DNA of 64,000 bases. Source: Spirosoma panaciterrae DSM 21099 (lineage in GTDB: Bacteria > Bacteroidota > Bacteroidia > Cytophagales > Spirosomataceae). The notes beneath the pieces were generated by a model that saw nothing but the letters and a program-made list of their open reading frames with translations, made no database searches and was not told the DNA's origin. The stretch lies in NCBI RefSeq assembly GCF_000374025.1, contig NZ_KB893173.1, positions 372,001 to 436,000 on the forward strand, given 5' to 3'. A program made the translations under genes and the position numbers. This document shows, in pieces, positions 24,112 to 32,769 of this stretch (the first letter of the stretch is position 1; the number at the start of each line of letters is the position of its first letter).

Positions 24112-26271
24112 TCACAATTTCATCGATAATCCAATACGTTTACGGGCTTTATCGACTTCCATTACCTTTACTTTTACTTTCTGGTGCACCTTCACCACCG
24201 TTTTCGGGTCCGAAACAAAATGATTCGCCATCTGCGAAACGTGTACCAGACCATCCTGCTTCACACCAATATCGACAAAAGCGCCAAAGGCGGTAATGTT
24301 CGTAACGACACCAGGCAGCACCATTCCTTCGTGCAAATCATCGACCGACCGAACGCGGGCGTCATATTCAAATACTGACAACTGTTCACGGGGGTCGCGG
24401 CCGGGTTTGGCCAACTCCGCCAGAATATCGCGAAGCGTTGGCAACCCGGCTGTATCGGTCACATACCGCTCGGGTTTGATCTGCTGGCGAAGCTCGGGCC
24501 GACGGATCAAATCCGTAACCGTACTTCCCGCATCTGTTGCCATGCGTTCAACAATGGCATAACGCTCGGGGTGAACGGCGCTGTTGTCTAACGGGTTTTT
24601 AGCCCCTTCAATCCGCAAAAATCCGGCACACTGCTCAAACACTTTCGGTCCAAGCCGGGCAACTTTTTTCAACTGATCGCGTGAACTGAAGGCCCCATGT
24701 TCGGCCCGGTAGGCAACTATATTATTCGCTAGTTGCGGCCCTAGTCCCGACACATACCGAAGCAGATAAGCACTGGCCGTATTGAGCGATACTCCCACCT
24801 GGTTCACGCAGCTTTCGACCACCGTATCCAGACTGGTTTTTAAATCCGTTTGATCCACATCGTGCTGATACTGCCCTACCCCAATAGATTTCGGGTCGAT
24901 CTTGACGAGTTCAGCCAGCGGGTCCATCAGACGACGACCGATACTGACAGCACCACGAACCGTGACATCCTGGTCTGGAAATTCGCTCCGGGCCACTTCC
25001 GAAGCCGAATAGATGGAGGCCCCTTGTTCGCTCACCATGAAAATGGGAATGCGTTCGCCTGCTTGTTTGATCAGGTTCAGGCTCTGGATAAATTCTTCCG
25101 TTTCACGGCCGGCTGTCCCATTTCCAATAGCAACCGCATCGATCTTGTATTGAGCTACTAACTTCTGAACGGTCTGCGCAGCCTGCTGGCGCTGGGCTTC
25201 GGATTGAGCCAGGTATAATACTGTATCGGTCAGCAGATTCCCCTGAGCATCCAGACAAACCGTTTTGCAGCCTGTTCGATAGCCTGGATCAATGGCCAAT
25301 ACCCGCTGCTGACCGAGTGGAGGACTTAGCAATAGCTGGCGCAGGTTTTCGGCAAAAATCCGGATGGCCTCCGCATCAGCCTTTTCTTTCGAACTATTGG
25401 CAAATTCGGTCTCAAGCGATGGTTTGAGCAACCGTTTGTAGCCGTCACGTATGGCCAGCGAAAGTTGCTCTTTACAGGCTGGTGTTCCCGACCGTTCGGC
25501 GACAAACTGCCGTTCGAGCCGTTCGATAGCCGCTTCTTCGTCGGGACCTATACTCACACTCAAAAACCCTTCAGCCTCTCCCCTACGCAGGGCCAGTAGC
25601 CTATGGGAAGGTACACGCCGGAGCGGTTCGGCAAAATCGAAGTAATCTTTAAATTTTACCCCTTCCACATCCTTACCCTTTTTCACCACCGACCGAATGA
25701 TGGCTTCGCGGTCGAATAGGTTCCGTATGCGTTGCCGGGCATCAGCATCTTCGCTAATTCGTTCGGCCAGAATGTCGCGTGCGCCCTGTAGCGCATCATC
25801 GATAGTTGGTACCGCGTCCGATAAATAGCGCTGGGCAATCCGGTCCAGATTCGATTCACGTTGCGCCATCAGCACGTTCGCCAGTGGCTCCAGGCCACGT
25901 TCGATAGCCAGTACGGCCCGAGTTTTCCGCTTTTGTTTGTAAGGCAAATACAGATCTTCCAGGTCAACGAGTGAATCGGTAGCCTCAATTTTCTTACGCA
26001 GTTCGGGGGTGAGTTTACCCTGCTCATCAATAGCTTTCAGAATAGCCTCCCGACGTTTGTCGAGTTCGAGCAATTTCTGATACGTTTCCCGAATTTGTCC
26101 AATCTGCACTTCATCAAGAGGGCCGCGATCGGGCGAGGCAGTGGCTTCTTTGCGGTATCGGGCAATAAAGGGGACGGTAGCTCCGCCGTTGAGTAATTCG
26201 ATGGTAGCAGCCACCGACCGGGTATTCAGGCCGAGCCGGGCCGCTACCCGTTGGTCAATAGTTGGGGTCAT
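24112..26271 (-). CDS. tex: Tex-type RNA-binding transcription accessory protein
   Basis: A 719-residue cytosolic protein with the full Tex layout. The N-terminal helical domain (VAARLGLNTRSVAATIELL, ATVPFIARYRKEATAS) is followed by the YqgF/RNase H-like domain (VLAIDPGYRTGCKTVCLD). Then come the helix-hairpin-helix segments (YVSGLGPQLANNIVAYR, ARLGPKVFEQCAGFLRI) and a C-terminal S1 domain (GMVLPGVVTNITAFGAFVDIGV). Tex binds nucleic acid and RNA polymerase and affects transcription and toxin expression in other bacteria. The long fold-back repeat begins 5 bases upstream of its ATG. Confidence 0.96.
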   Translation of the reverse strand: MTPTIDQRVAARLGLNTRSVAATIELLNGGATVPFIARYRKEATASPDRGPLDEVQIGQIRETYQKLLELDKRREAILKAIDEQGKLTPELRKKIEATDSLVDLEDLYLPYKQKRKTRAVLAIERGLEPLANVLMAQRESNLDRIAQRYLSDAVPTIDDALQGARDILAERISEDADARQRIRNLFDREAIIRSVVKKGKDVEGVKFKDYFDFAEPLRRVPSHRLLALRRGEAEGFLSVSIGPDEEAAIERLERQFVAERSGTPACKEQLSLAIRDGYKRLLKPSLETEFANSSKEKADAEAIRIFAENLRQLLLSPPLGQQRVLAIDPGYRTGCKTVCLDAQGNLLTDTVLYLAQSEAQRQQAAQTVQKLVAQYKIDAVAIGNGTAGRETEEFIQSLNLIKQAGERIPIFMVSEQGASIYSASEVARSEFPDQDVTVRGAVSIGRRLMDPLAELVKIDPKSIGVGQYQHDVDQTDLKTSLDTVVESCVNQVGVSLNTASAYLLRYVSGLGPQLANNIVAYRAEHGAFSSRDQLKKVARLGPKVFEQCAGFLRIEGAKNPLDNSAVHPERYAIVERMATDAGSTVTDLIRRPELRQQIKPERYVTDTAGLPTLRDILAELAKPGRDPREQLSVFEYDARVRSVDDLHEGMVLPGVVTNITAFGAFVDIGVKQDGLVHVSQMANHFVSDPKTVVKVHQKVKVKVMEVDKARKRIGLSMKL

Positions 26272-26276
26272 ACTAA

Positions 26277-26420
26277 GTTGTCAAGCGTGGTTGAAGCTTG
26301 TCAGGAGATGGTCAAGTGTAGTCAAAAATGGTCAAGTTTAGTCAGGTGTAATCGTAATAACCACTCTTGACCATAACCTGACACTTCTTGACTATGCCTG
26401 ACTACACTTGGCCATAACCA
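26277..26420. repeat. Phased GTCARG fold-back array upstream of tex
   Basis: Seven GTCARG-like units on the plus strand (starts 26280, 26290, 26300, 26311, 26321, 26331, 26341) face five inverted units (CYTGRC starts 26366, 26377, 26387, 26397, 26407). The repeat distance is 10-11 bases, one helical turn. In the tex transcript the purine-rich array comes first and the pyrimidine-rich array ends 5 bases before the ATG. Confidence 0.85.
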
Positions 26421-26463
26421 GAAAATTTCAACCCGTAAAAATGGCGCTGGAAACTGATAGGGC

Positions 26464-26496
26464 AAAAAAAAACATGCCTTGAGGCATGTTTTTTTC
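26464..26496 (-). terminator. Terminator of the cold-shock gene
   Basis: AAAAAAACATGCCT pairs with AGGCATGTTTTTTT around TG, 26 bases past the stop. Confidence 0.92.
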
Positions 26497-26521
26497 AACG
26501 GCTTGTCTTTATATCTTACAA

Positions 26522-26713
26522 TTAAGCTATTTCGACATTAACGGCGTTTAAGCCTTTCCGTCCACGCTCGACATTAAATTTCACTTTGTCGTTTTCGCGG
26601 ATTTGGTCGATGAGGCCAGTAGCATGTACAAAAATATCTTCGCCACCTTCATCGGGTTTAATGAAGCCAAACCCTTTGGTTTCATTAAAGAATTTTACAG
26701 TTCCTGTTTGCAT
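26522..26713 (-). CDS. Cold-shock domain protein
   Basis: A 63-residue OB-fold RNA chaperone of the CspA family, which melts RNA structure. Both RNA-binding motifs are present: KGFGFIKP (RNP1) and DIFVHATG (RNP2), within VKFFNETKGFGFIKPDEGG. It is monocistronic, with its own terminator and a leader of at least 100 bases, which in this family often carries cold-responsive control; no specific fold could be assigned here. Confidence 0.96.
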   Translation of the reverse strand: MQTGTVKFFNETKGFGFIKPDEGGEDIFVHATGLIDQIRENDKVKFNVERGRKGLNAVNVEIA

Positions 26714-26910
26714 TGTTTGTTATAAATTTGGGCGAATAACGTGACAATAAAATTTATTTCCAAATGATTTTCAGATTTTCCGCTGTTAAAACGTTATTTT
26801 CAGAAAGCCTTTCGTTTCCCTGCCATTTCATGCGTCAATGCCGCTTCTTTGCGTAATTTTGACGAATTAATCGAACCATTAGCGTAGTGAAGATTGACCT
26901 AACTCTGTAC

Positions 26911-27702
26911 ATGCGGGTATTGGGTATTGTGGGAGCGTTATTGATTGGGGGTCTGAATGCGGCCTCGTCGCAAACGGTAATCAGTGATTCCGACGAACCA
27001 TCCCTGTATACGTATTGTCAGCGGTTCCAAACCTTATATACGCAAATCCGCGAACAGAGCATAACGCCCGACTCAGCCCGTATGCAGTTCAGCCGGATCA
27101 TGCATGGATTGCAGGAGCGGTTTCATAGTCAGGAAAGTTTTCAGCAGGATTCCATACAACGAGACAGTCTGCGTCGGTCCGGCCTATACTTCAACTTTCC
27201 GATACGGGGCTATTCTCCCAGCGCCATCGGCGGTAAACATGGGGAGGGCTATCGGGGTACAGGCTTCGATCTGTTCGATTATACCGTTCGGGGTAGCCAT
27301 CCGGCCCAGGATATTTTCATCGTTGATCGGAATCAGGACGTTATCGACGACCGTACGGGTGCTCCGGTCGACATACTGGCTGTGACATCCGGCCTTGTTA
27401 TCGGCATCGAAACGCAATGGAAACCTGGCTCCGAATACCGGGGAGGCAATTGGATCTGGGTGTATGACCCCATCCTGCATGGCCTGTTTTATTATGCCCA
27501 CAACAGTCAGGTCGATGTTCGTCCGGGCGATTGGGTACAAGGCGGCCAAAAACTAGCTGAAATGGGTCGCACAGGTTTTAATGCCTATAAATCACGCTCG
27601 CCAACCCACTTACACCTTATGTACCTCCAAATTCAGCCGGATGGTCTGCCGCAACCCATCAACCCTTACCCATGGCTGGTATCAGCCCAGCTATCAAAAT
27701 GA
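26911..27702 (+). CDS. M23-family peptidase (LytM-like), secreted
   Basis: A 263-residue exported protein with a leader MRVLGIVGALLIGGLNAASS. A helical linker precedes the zinc peptidase domain. The first His/Asp pair is in GSHPAQDIF (HxxxD). The paired His motif HLHL lies late, in SPTHLHLMYLQ, and FYYAHNSQV supplies the third motif. These enzymes cut peptidoglycan crossbridges or act as regulators of cell division. A GTG eight codons upstream is an alternative start. A -7-like TAATTTTG lies at 26854-26861. Confidence 0.88.
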   Translation: MRVLGIVGALLIGGLNAASSQTVISDSDEPSLYTYCQRFQTLYTQIREQSITPDSARMQFSRIMHGLQERFHSQESFQQDSIQRDSLRRSGLYFNFPIRGYSPSAIGGKHGEGYRGTGFDLFDYTVRGSHPAQDIFIVDRNQDVIDDRTGAPVDILAVTSGLVIGIETQWKPGSEYRGGNWIWVYDPILHGLFYYAHNSQVDVRPGDWVQGGQKLAEMGRTGFNAYKSRSPTHLHLMYLQIQPDGLPQPINPYPWLVSAQLSK

Positions 27703-27776
27703 TGTCTGTGCCCTCTCTGAAAACGTTTTATGGCCGATAGAGAGCGAATTATAGCGAGGTGACAACAGCATGGTAT

Positions 27777-28958
27777 TTATACAATCTGAGCCACTGCTGC
27801 GCTTCGTCGAAACAGACTGACGATACCCCAACTCAGCCCTAAGGCGCCTGAAAAGACGATCAGGAATTTGACCGGAACCGGGAGTGGGCTTCCTAACAAA
27901 ATAAATTGTAGCCCTGTTACGAATGGGTAATGCAGGATATAGATTCCATAGGCATTACCAGATAGATTCGTCCAGACAACGCTGGATTTCAGGACAGCTT
28001 GCCGGAAAACACTCAGACAAGCCGCCATACTTGCCAAACAACTGGAAACAAAGGCCAGATCATACAGGAAGTAGCCCTCCGTAGCCGTAATCTGTCCCTG
28101 CTTTACCCAGCTCTCCTCAGTCGTCGATACGGCTATGACCAGCCAGTATGCACCTAAACTTAACACCACCCACACAGCCCAATGGACACTGAACAATCGG
28201 CCTTGCTTAAACAAATGGGGTTGCCAGTCGGTACTGCCCAAGGCGACCCCTATCCAAAAAAATAGCAGGTAAAATACCAGTCGATTGAGCTGAAAATCAA
28301 ATGGGCCCCACTGGCCAACCCAGGTAAATTGCCCGACCCATAAACTCAGTGGGATCAAGGCAATGGCAGTACTTATGTAGATTGTTAACCCGAATCGAAA
28401 AGGAGTCTGACTATAGCGGATCAAGGTGGTTCCGATAGCCGAAAGAAAAGACGGGAAAAGCCAGAAAACCAGCGCTGTTATTGAATCAAATGCCAATAGC
28501 TGCCAAATGAACCAGGGTGGCCCCACAGGCCATTGCTGCCAAAAAACGTAATCCTCTATAAACACCCTTAAGTCAGTCGATTGCGTAGAAAGATAATAAG
28601 ACGGTAGATACGCCAGTGGAATAATCAGCAACTCTGCCACAAGAAACGGAATACCCAGCCGAACGAATCGGTCCTTCAGATACCACTTAACCCCCTTCCG
28701 GCGAAGGCCTCGATATACGAACAGTCCACTGATAAAAAACATCAGAGGCATAAAGAATACATCGTTGAACCCAATCAATCGATCCATAATCACCCAGCGC
28801 TCGTTGTCAACAACGGGAGCGGTGGAATAGATGTAATGAGTAGGATCAAAAAAGGCAAACGTTGGGTATGCCAAAGCCGCATGGTGTCCAACAACCAGAA
28901 GCGTAATAAATGACCGAAGATAATCAACCCAAACGGCACGCGAGCTTTCGATTGTCAT
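27777..28958 (-). CDS. Acyltransferase 3 family membrane protein
   Basis: A 393-residue integral membrane protein with about ten hydrophobic segments. The N-terminal WVDYLRSFITLLVVGHHAAL carries the family's Arg and His (usual pattern R..a...V...H), and the loop MFFISGLFVYRGLRRKG is typical. These enzymes use acyl-CoA on the cytoplasmic side to acetylate or succinylate sugars of surface glycans, glucans or lipids. No glycan gene is adjacent to name its substrate. Confidence 0.9.
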   Translation of the reverse strand: MTIESSRAVWVDYLRSFITLLVVGHHAALAYPTFAFFDPTHYIYSTAPVVDNERWVIMDRLIGFNDVFFMPLMFFISGLFVYRGLRRKGVKWYLKDRFVRLGIPFLVAELLIIPLAYLPSYYLSTQSTDLRVFIEDYVFWQQWPVGPPWFIWQLLAFDSITALVFWLFPSFLSAIGTTLIRYSQTPFRFGLTIYISTAIALIPLSLWVGQFTWVGQWGPFDFQLNRLVFYLLFFWIGVALGSTDWQPHLFKQGRLFSVHWAVWVVLSLGAYWLVIAVSTTEESWVKQGQITATEGYFLYDLAFVSSCLASMAACLSVFRQAVLKSSVVWTNLSGNAYGIYILHYPFVTGLQFILLGSPLPVPVKFLIVFSGALGLSWGIVSLFRRSAAVAQIV

Positions 28959-29092
28959 ACAAAGCCTAACTTGAGCGGTAATGCATGAAAGACAGAAAAA
29001 GACTCAATACGTTGCGTGGGCAGACGACAATACGGTTTGGGATTTGGTACATCCTCGGCTAGCCACGACTATCCCGACTAACCCGTGACCTG

Positions 29093-29302
29093 TTACGACT
29101 CCCGGACGAGATTTACGCCAGTGACCAGAAAAATCATGCCGACAATGAAGGGGGCAGCCGATTCGGCTTTCGACACATGCAGCCCCAAAACAGCTTTCCC
29201 TTCTGACAGAAAAGCGACCAGCGCAAATAAAACGACGACAACTCCCAGAATGGTGAGCGCTGCGCCAAAAAAGCGCCGAAAATTGGTATTGTTGTTATCC
29301 AT
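29093..29302 (-). CDS. Small two-helix membrane protein
   Basis: A 69-residue protein with two transmembrane helices (FFGAALTILGVVVVLFALVAFL and APFIVGMIFLVTGVNLV) joined by a short loop with SEGKAVLGLHVSK. The minus-strand frame has consistent membrane composition, and the opposite frame does not. It lies between the acyltransferase and the CCA/polyA polymerase. Function unknown. Confidence 0.68.
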   Translation of the reverse strand: MDNNNTNFRRFFGAALTILGVVVVLFALVAFLSEGKAVLGLHVSKAESAAPFIVGMIFLVTGVNLVRES

Positions 29303-29368
29303 AAGGTAAATTAAGCAAAGGCTATAAAGTAAACGTGGAGAACGTGCGTAACGGGTTGTTCTTCACAT

Positions 29369-30838
29369 TCACTCTGCATGCTTCACTATTTTAGGTGTTA
29401 AACCGTGTTTACGGCCTTCTTCCAGTAAAAATGGGTAAGCGGCTTCGATAGTATTGGGAATCAATCCATCCAGTATAGCCTCCCGCAGAACGGTTTTGAT
29501 GTCGCCCACGATTTTCGAGGGCGAGAGACCAAATGTTTCCATAATGAACTCGCCCGTAATAACCGGCTGAAAATTACGGAGTTTATCCCGTTCTTCAAGG
29601 TCGTGCAGTTTCTGTTCTACCTTATCAAAATTCCGCAGGTGCTTCTGCACTTTCTCGTAGTTCTTCGAGGTAATATCGGCCCGGCACAACGCCATTAGCC
29701 CTTCCAGATCGGCACCGGCATCGAACAGGAGCCGACGCAGGGCCGAGTCAGTTATCTGCTCTTTGGTAAGAGCAATAGGACGAAGGTGTAGCCGCACGAG
29801 CTTCTGAACAAACCGCATGTGCTCGTTGAGGGGCAGTTTCATGGTGCGGAAAATGCCGGGCACCCAGCGGGCCCCCAGGTCTTCGTGTCCGTGAAACGTC
29901 CAGCCCGCTTTGGGGTCGAACCGTTTGGTTGCCGGTTTGGCAATATCGTGAAGCAAAGCCGCCCAGCGAAGCCAAAGCTCATTCTCCCGGTCGGCTGGAG
30001 TCGGCCTGGGTTGGGAACGATGCGCGATGTTGTCCAGTACTTGCAGGGTATGGTAAAAATTATCCTTATGCCCTTTGCCTTCAATCGTTTCAACCCCTTT
30101 CAGGGCTACCAGCTCGGGAAAAATACGTTCCAGAATCCCGGCGTGATAGAGCAGTTTGAAGCCATACGATGGCGTAGGCGACAGTATAATTTTGTTCAGC
30201 TCATCGGTGACGCGTTCGCGGGAAAGAATACTCACTCGCTCATTCATTCGCACAATGGCATCGAACGTATCCGGTTCAATATCAAAGCTCAATTGGGAAG
30301 CAAACCGGATGGCCCGCATCATCCGCAGAGGATCGTCGGAAAACGTCACATCAGGATTGAGTGGAGTACGGATAGTTTTTCGTTTGATGTCTTTCAGGCC
30401 ACCGAACGGATCGAGCAGTTCACCAAAATCAGCCGTATTGAGACTGATTCCCATGGCGTTGATTGTAAAGTCCCGGCGGTTCTGATCGTCTTCCAGCGTA
30501 CCATCTTCCACGATGGGTTTGCGGGAATCGCTCCGGTACGACTCTTTCCGGGCCCCGACAAACTCAACCTCCCATTCCTGCTCCCCTTTCAAGTCGCGCA
30601 ACATGGCCGTCCCAAAGTTCGGGAATACCGAAACATTCGTTCCCAGGGCTTTTCCTACGGCATCGGCCAGGGCAATACCACTTCCAATACACACCACATC
30701 GATGTCTTTCGAAGGTCGATTCATCACCAGATCACGCACAAATCCGCCAATTACGTAGGCCCGTAGCCCAAGCGCATTAGCCTGCTGCGCAATGGTATCA
30801 AAAATCGGATGTTTGTGAAGTGTTTCGCTGAAATTCAT
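29369..30838 (-). CDS. tRNA nucleotidyltransferase / poly(A) polymerase family with HD domain
   Basis: A 489-residue cytosolic enzyme. The class II nucleotidyltransferase head is clear: YVIGGFVRDLVMNRPSKDIDVVC (residues 29-51 approx.), the DDQNRRDFTINAM segment and DPLRMMRAIRFASQL. Further on, the HD domain reads LHDIAKPATKRF with HGHEDLGARW. The family adds CCA to tRNA 3' ends or poly(A) tails; in this phylum the HD form is usually the CCA enzyme. The tRNA gene in this window lacks an encoded CCA, which makes such an enzyme necessary. Confidence 0.93.
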   Translation of the reverse strand: MNFSETLHKHPIFDTIAQQANALGLRAYVIGGFVRDLVMNRPSKDIDVVCIGSGIALADAVGKALGTNVSVFPNFGTAMLRDLKGEQEWEVEFVGARKESYRSDSRKPIVEDGTLEDDQNRRDFTINAMGISLNTADFGELLDPFGGLKDIKRKTIRTPLNPDVTFSDDPLRMMRAIRFASQLSFDIEPDTFDAIVRMNERVSILSRERVTDELNKIILSPTPSYGFKLLYHAGILERIFPELVALKGVETIEGKGHKDNFYHTLQVLDNIAHRSQPRPTPADRENELWLRWAALLHDIAKPATKRFDPKAGWTFHGHEDLGARWVPGIFRTMKLPLNEHMRFVQKLVRLHLRPIALTKEQITDSALRRLLFDAGADLEGLMALCRADITSKNYEKVQKHLRNFDKVEQKLHDLEERDKLRNFQPVITGEFIMETFGLSPSKIVGDIKTVLREAILDGLIPNTIEAAYPFLLEEGRKHGLTPKIVKHAE

Positions 30839-30916
30839 TCGTTAGTTACTAGTCGTCAGCCAGCTCGGTACCCGTTCACTTTCCGTTTACTATCACCGAT
30901 TCCTGGCGGCAATCAA

Positions 30917-31480
30917 TTATTTTCTGATAAAACTTACCTCTCCATTGGCTTTTAGCCGCATTATACGCGGACGTTTAGGCATGCCGGGTAGCGTTCCAAA
31001 GCGTTCGGTAATCAACGACTCGGCCTGGGGCGGTAATGCCAGTGATTCAAAGGGTAACGTCAGTAATCCCCGCCCAAAACTACCGATCAGTCGTTGTATG
31101 TCTGTATTCAAGGCCCGCCGAACCGCCACTTCGCCAGCCCCTGTAGTAGCTGTATCGCTCATTGGCTCCTGCTGCCAGACCAGCAATGATATGTTTTTTC
31201 CCTGATCGTACACGACCGTAAGTGGGTTTTCGGCAAACTCAACCAGATCGAAGGCAACGTCGGGCAGTTTGAGAACATACAACCCGACCTGCTCGGCATT
31301 CTGAACCAGTACGGTCGGCTTTAAACCAGCAGGCATCAAGCCCACCAGCGATAGTAGTTGGGCCACTGCCGCGTCGTTGACCGGGTCAACAGCTACCGAC
31401 CAGCCCGTTTCGTCGGCCAGGGCAATCAGCTTTCCCTGCCGAAGCTGATAGGCAACATCTCGAATTGTTGGTGTCATCAT
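30917..31480 (-). CDS. Degenerate YrdC/Sua5-domain protein
   Basis: A 187-residue protein aligned to the YrdC fold. The opening ALADETGWSVAVDPVNDAAV stands where TsaC/YwlC proteins have 'PTDTVYGLGCDA..N..AV', and the following LSLVGLMPAGLKPTVLV replaces the usual 'K.R...KPL..L'. The conserved lysine and arginine are missing, and the SxN motif is not seen before the C-terminal ALPPQAESLITERFG. The fold may persist while the threonylcarbamoyl-AMP chemistry is lost. A second, normal copy probably exists elsewhere. It lies between the CCA enzyme and the AI-2E transporter, divergent from the latter. Confidence 0.7.
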   Translation of the reverse strand: MMTPTIRDVAYQLRQGKLIALADETGWSVAVDPVNDAAVAQLLSLVGLMPAGLKPTVLVQNAEQVGLYVLKLPDVAFDLVEFAENPLTVVYDQGKNISLLVWQQEPMSDTATTGAGEVAVRRALNTDIQRLIGSFGRGLLTLPFESLALPPQAESLITERFGTLPGMPKRPRIMRLKANGEVSFIRK

Positions 31481-31653
31481 GAATCCACAAAAGTACGGTA
31501 AGTTTTCGTTCAGACGGACGAACGACCTTAAAACAACCTGTTTCAGACTGTATATTGCATTCTACGATCCTGATTGGTTTGTTGCGTTCGTTGTCGACAT
31601 GTATTGAACAAAATTTGCGCTTTCAGGTTGAACGCCTAAACCCTCATTCCCGT

Positions 31654-32769
31654 ATGACCAACGACTCTACACGACCCCATTATCACCAGTTCTCGCATTC
31701 CCTGCTGGCGCTGGCCATTCTGACAGCCGGTATTTACCTGGGTCAGGACATTGTGGTTCCGCTCGCGCTGGCGGGGCTTATTGCTGTTTTGCTTCGCCCC
31801 ATCGAAAACCGACTTACCCGGCTTGGCATGCACAAAGTTATTGCGATCAGTCTGGCTTTACTCCTTGCCATCATTATCATTACGGGCGTAACCGCCCTGA
31901 TCTCCGTACAGTTATCCGACTTCACCGACGACATTCCCAAAATCCGTGACCATCTGAACGATTTTATACAGGATGCCAAAAGATGGGTGCGCCGTGAATA
32001 CAATGTGAGCTATCGGCAGCAGGAAAAATACCTCCAGAAAGCCCAGGCGCAAACCCTCAACACCCTGCAAAGTCCCGATACGCTCGGGGTCATAACGGGG
32101 CCACTGGGTACCATTCTCCTGATGCCGATCTACGTGTTTCTGTTGCTGTACTATCGCTCTATGCTACTGCATTTTATCATCGTATTATTCCCGGAAAAAC
32201 ATACCGAACGAATCCGTATCGTAATGGGCGAAGTAAAAGCAGTCATCCAGAGTTATATGGTTGGGCTACTGATCGAAACGGCCTGTGTAGCAGCGCTGAA
32301 CTCGATAGGACTGATGATTCTGGGGGTACAATACGCTATTCTGCTGGGTGTGATGGCAGCCATTCTAAACCTGATCCCATACATTGGCGGCTTAGTCGCA
32401 ACAGGGCTTACGGTTCTCGTTACGTTCAGTACCAATCCAGAACTATCGATCATACTGGGCGTAATCGGCATTTTTCTATTCGTTCAGTTCATCGACAACA
32501 ACGTACTGGTCCCGCTGATCGTAGCCTCCAAAGTCCGAATCAATGCCCTGGTTTCTATTGTGGGCGTACTGGTTGGGGGTGCCTTAGCGGGCGTATCGGG
32601 GATGTTTCTGTCAATTCCAGCCATTGCTATCATGAAAGTCATTTTCGATCGGGTCGATAGTCTCAGGGCCTGGGGCGTGTTGCTGGGCGATCAAACCCCC
32701 GAAGAAGCGGGCAGCAACCTATTCCGACTGCAACGACGCCGTAAAAAAGTTCAGGAAGTGGCCAGCTAA
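31654..32769 (+). CDS. AI-2E family exporter/transporter
   Basis: A 371-residue polytopic membrane protein of the AI-2E exporter family (the YdiK/TqsA group). The N-terminal pair of helices ends with ALAGLIAVLLRPIENRL, the middle has PKIRDHLNDFIQDAKRWV (a soluble helical region), and the C-terminus holds AILNLIPYIGG (family hallmark), LFVQFIDNNVLVPLIVASKVRI and ALAGVSGMFLSIPAIAIMKV. Substrates range from autoinducer-2 to sodium or drugs; not determinable here. The ATG is used instead of a TTG 33 codons upstream. The stop overlaps that of the convergent nitrilase-like gene by four bases. Confidence 0.92.
   Translation: MTNDSTRPHYHQFSHSLLALAILTAGIYLGQDIVVPLALAGLIAVLLRPIENRLTRLGMHKVIAISLALLLAIIIITGVTALISVQLSDFTDDIPKIRDHLNDFIQDAKRWVRREYNVSYRQQEKYLQKAQAQTLNTLQSPDTLGVITGPLGTILLMPIYVFLLLYYRSMLLHFIIVLFPEKHTERIRIVMGEVKAVIQSYMVGLLIETACVAALNSIGLMILGVQYAILLGVMAAILNLIPYIGGLVATGLTVLVTFSTNPELSIILGVIGIFLFVQFIDNNVLVPLIVASKVRINALVSIVGVLVGGALAGVSGMFLSIPAIAIMKVIFDRVDSLRAWGVLLGDQTPEEAGSNLFRLQRRRKKVQEVAS

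Noticed and set aside
29819-30766. 315-codon plus-strand frame opposite the CCA/polyA polymerase
   Set aside because: Antisense shadow; the minus-strand protein has full enzyme motifs.
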